A DNA stretch of 7,588 nucleotides, from assembly GCA_018063485.1 (NCBI GenBank), contig JAGPBG010000096.1:1-7588 (forward strand). Direction: 5' to 3'. Shown here piece by piece: positions 5,320-7,588 of this stretch. The notes under the pieces were generated by a model that saw only the letters and a list, made by a program, of their open reading frames with translations, was not told the DNA's origin and did no database searches. The stretch comes from Cypionkella sp. GTDB taxonomy: Bacteria; Pseudomonadota; Alphaproteobacteria; Rhodobacterales; Rhodobacteraceae. Both the position numbers and the translations under genes were made by a program. Each line of letters begins with the position of its first letter. Position 1 is the stretch's first letter.

Positions 5320-7007
5320 TTGAACTTATTGCCTCGAACATGGCGCCGATCATGTTCGCTAGTCTCGTATTCTTTTTGCTTCTGGGCTATCCGGTGGCGT
5401 TTTCTCTGGCGGCCAACGGTTTGGCATTCTTTGCTGTTGGCGTTTGGCTTGCACCCTATTCCAGCAACACGATCACGCTGGATTGGCCGCTGCTTTATAC
5501 CATGCCACAGCGGTTATGGGGGGTAATGTCGAATGAGACATTGCTGGCCATTCCGTTCTTTACCTTTATGGGCATCGTGTTGGAACGCTCCGGCATGGCC
5601 GAGGATTTGCTCGATACCATCGGACAGTTGTTTGGCCCTATTCGCGGTGGTTTGGCCTATGCGGTGATTCTGGTGGGCGCACTGCTTGCCGCCACCACGG
5701 GCGTGGTTGCGGCAAGTGTGATAGCTATGGGTCTGATTTCGTTGCCGATCATGCTGCGCTATGGCTATGACAGACGGGTGGCGACAGGGGTGATTGCGGC
5801 CTCGGGTACTTTGGCACAGATCATTCCGCCGTCTCTGGTGCTGATCGTTCTGGCCGACCAGTTGGGCCGCTCGGTCGGTGACATGTACAAGGGTGCGCTG
5901 ATCCCCGGATTGGTGCTGACCGGGCTTTACATGGCCTATGTGTTTCTCGTGTCGGTGTTTCGCCCGTTATGGGTGCCTGCCCTGCCGAAAGAGGCGCGCA
6001 CCTTGGGCAATGGTGTGACATCGCTGTTTGTTGCCATCGCCGCAATTATCGGCATCGGCTACTTCGCGCATCTCCAGCTTCATGAGCGGTATTCGGCCAA
6101 TGCCGATGTGTTTGGCGCAACCATTGGCGTGACGGTGGTTTATCTCTATGCGGCGATTGACAAGCGGTTGCAGTTCAAACTGATGAGCCGGTTGGCGCAA
6201 CAGGTGATCATGGTGCTGATCCCGCCGCTGGCACTGATCTTTCTGGTATTGGGAACGATTTTCCTTGGCATTGCCACGCCAACCGAAGGCGGCGCGATGG
6301 GGGCTGTGGGCGCACTTTTTCTGGCGGCGATGAAGCGGCGATTGAACAGCGCGGTGATGATCTCGGCCTTGGCCTCGACCACGCGGCTATCGTCTTTCGT
6401 GATGTTCATTCTGGTCGGCGCGCGGGTGTTCTCGCTGTCGTTTTACGGCGTGAATGGCCATGTCTGGGTCGAGCATCTGTTGACCGGCCTGCCCGGTGGG
6501 CAGACGGGCTTCCTGGTCTTTGTGTCGATCCTGGTGTTTCTCTTGGCGTTCTTTCTCGATTTCTTTGAATTGGCCTTCATCATCGTGCCGTTGTTGATTG
6601 CTCCGGCGCAGGCGCTTGGGATTGATCTGATCTGGTTCGGGATCATATTGGGGGTGAATATGCAGACCTCGTTCATGCACCCGCCCTTTGGCTTTGCGCT
6701 GTTCTATCTGCGGTCCGTAGCGCCCAAACTGCATTATGATGACAAGGTGACCGGCGCGCGGATGGCGCCAGTCAGCACGGCACAGATCTATTGGGGGGCG
6801 GTACCGTTCGTGATGATCCAGGTGGTGATGATCGGAGTGGTGATCGCCTTCCCGCAGATGGTCATGCATTACAAGGGCAAGGTGGTGGATCCTTCGACGA
6901 TTACCATCACCGTTCCCGCCCTGCCCACGCTGAACGGCGGCGGAATCGGCGGTGCGCCTGTTTTTGGAGCGCCTGAATTGGGGGCTCCGGTGATCAACCC
7001 GGAATAG
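5316..7007 (+). CDS. TRAP transporter large permease subunit (DctM/TakM type)
   Basis: The 563-residue large subunit forms the transport channel and belongs to the ion transporter superfamily. Family motifs are ANETLLAIPFFTFMG-like text (SNETLLAIPFFTFMG, about 72-86), SGTLAQIIPPS (163-173), GIATPTEGGAMGAVGA (318-333) and SFMHPPFGFALFYLRS near residues 451-466. About 12-14 hydrophobic segments span the protein. It is longer than the roughly 430-residue classic DctM: extra hydrophobic sequence lies around 225-295, as in the TakM-like subgroup, and a hydrophilic tail follows residue 520 or so. That tail ends in Gly/Pro-rich GAP repeats (about 541-560). The ATG overlaps the small-subunit stop, with AGGG (5306-5309) 6 bp upstream. 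Together with the convergent binding-protein gene this completes a TRAP system for organic acid uptake; the substrate is inferred only from the subgroup. Confidence 0.94.
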   Translation: MIELIASNMAPIMFASLVFFLLLGYPVAFSLAANGLAFFAVGVWLAPYSSNTITLDWPLLYTMPQRLWGVMSNETLLAIPFFTFMGIVLERSGMAEDLLDTIGQLFGPIRGGLAYAVILVGALLAATTGVVAASVIAMGLISLPIMLRYGYDRRVATGVIAASGTLAQIIPPSLVLIVLADQLGRSVGDMYKGALIPGLVLTGLYMAYVFLVSVFRPLWVPALPKEARTLGNGVTSLFVAIAAIIGIGYFAHLQLHERYSANADVFGATIGVTVVYLYAAIDKRLQFKLMSRLAQQVIMVLIPPLALIFLVLGTIFLGIATPTEGGAMGAVGALFLAAMKRRLNSAVMISALASTTRLSSFVMFILVGARVFSLSFYGVNGHVWVEHLLTGLPGGQTGFLVFVSILVFLLAFFLDFFELAFIIVPLLIAPAQALGIDLIWFGIILGVNMQTSFMHPPFGFALFYLRSVAPKLHYDDKVTGARMAPVSTAQIYWGAVPFVMIQVVMIGVVIAFPQMVMHYKGKVVDPSTITITVPALPTLNGGGIGGAPVFGAPELGAPVINPE

Positions 7008-7019
7008 GGCAAAACCAAG

Positions 7020-7053
7020 TCAAAGGCCCCGAAAGAAACTTCGGGGCCTTTGA
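7020..7053. terminator. Intrinsic terminator between the convergent TRAP genes
   Basis: A perfect 14-bp stem (7020-7033 pairing with 7040-7053, core AAAGGCCCCGAA / TTCGGGGCCTTT) with a 6-nt loop AGAAAC starts 13 bp after the large-permease stop. The T-run on the plus strand is short and lies inside the stem. On the minus strand the stem is followed by TTGGTTTTG. It can serve both convergent transcripts. Confidence 0.8.
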
Positions 7054-7068
7054 TGTGCAAGGACTTGC

Positions 7069-7588
<520 letters not shown>

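Overview
The window looks like chromosomal DNA of an alphaproteobacterium, most likely a member of the Rhodobacteraceae/Roseobacter group. The base composition is moderately GC-rich. It carries a DUF2852 protein, a Bpt-type N-end-rule leucyltransferase and a TakP-like TRAP transporter set, a combination typical of that group. Assignment is by recognising protein families in translation; no database search was run.

Left part (1-2466): the N-terminal two thirds of glnE (glutamine synthetase adenylyltransferase/adenylyl-removing enzyme) runs leftward and leaves the window at base 1. Across a 94-bp spacer lies a rightward YbaK/ProX-type aminoacyl-tRNA deacylase gene. Middle (2467-4459): a 158-bp regulatory spacer contains two nearly identical 19-bp palindromes exactly 60 bp apart. 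It is followed by a DUF2852 membrane-anchored protein with a His-rich linker and a strong rho-independent terminator. Next come bpt and a VOC/glyoxalase-fold gene that overlaps the end of bpt by 4 bp, so the pair is probably translationally coupled.

Right part (4460-7588): a 260-bp leader precedes a TRAP transporter permease pair, small subunit (DctQ/TakQ type) and large subunit (DctM/TakM type), overlapping by 4 bp. Facing it on the minus strand is the C-terminal part of a TakP-like TRAP substrate-binding protein, recognisable by its [10 protein letters not shown] segment, which runs off the right edge. The 175 bp between the convergent genes hold a perfect 14-bp terminator stem and a separate 118-bp nested inverted repeat. 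The outer arm of that repeat supplies the binding protein's stop codon.

No new multi-gene system is evident; the genes are housekeeping and transport genes of known families. The best leads are non-coding: the twin operator-like palindromes at 2508-2586 and the structured inverted-repeat element at 7069-7186. Smaller leads are the four-cysteine pattern of Bpt, the His/Cys cluster of the DUF2852 protein, and the repeated TGTCAC motif ahead of the TRAP operon.
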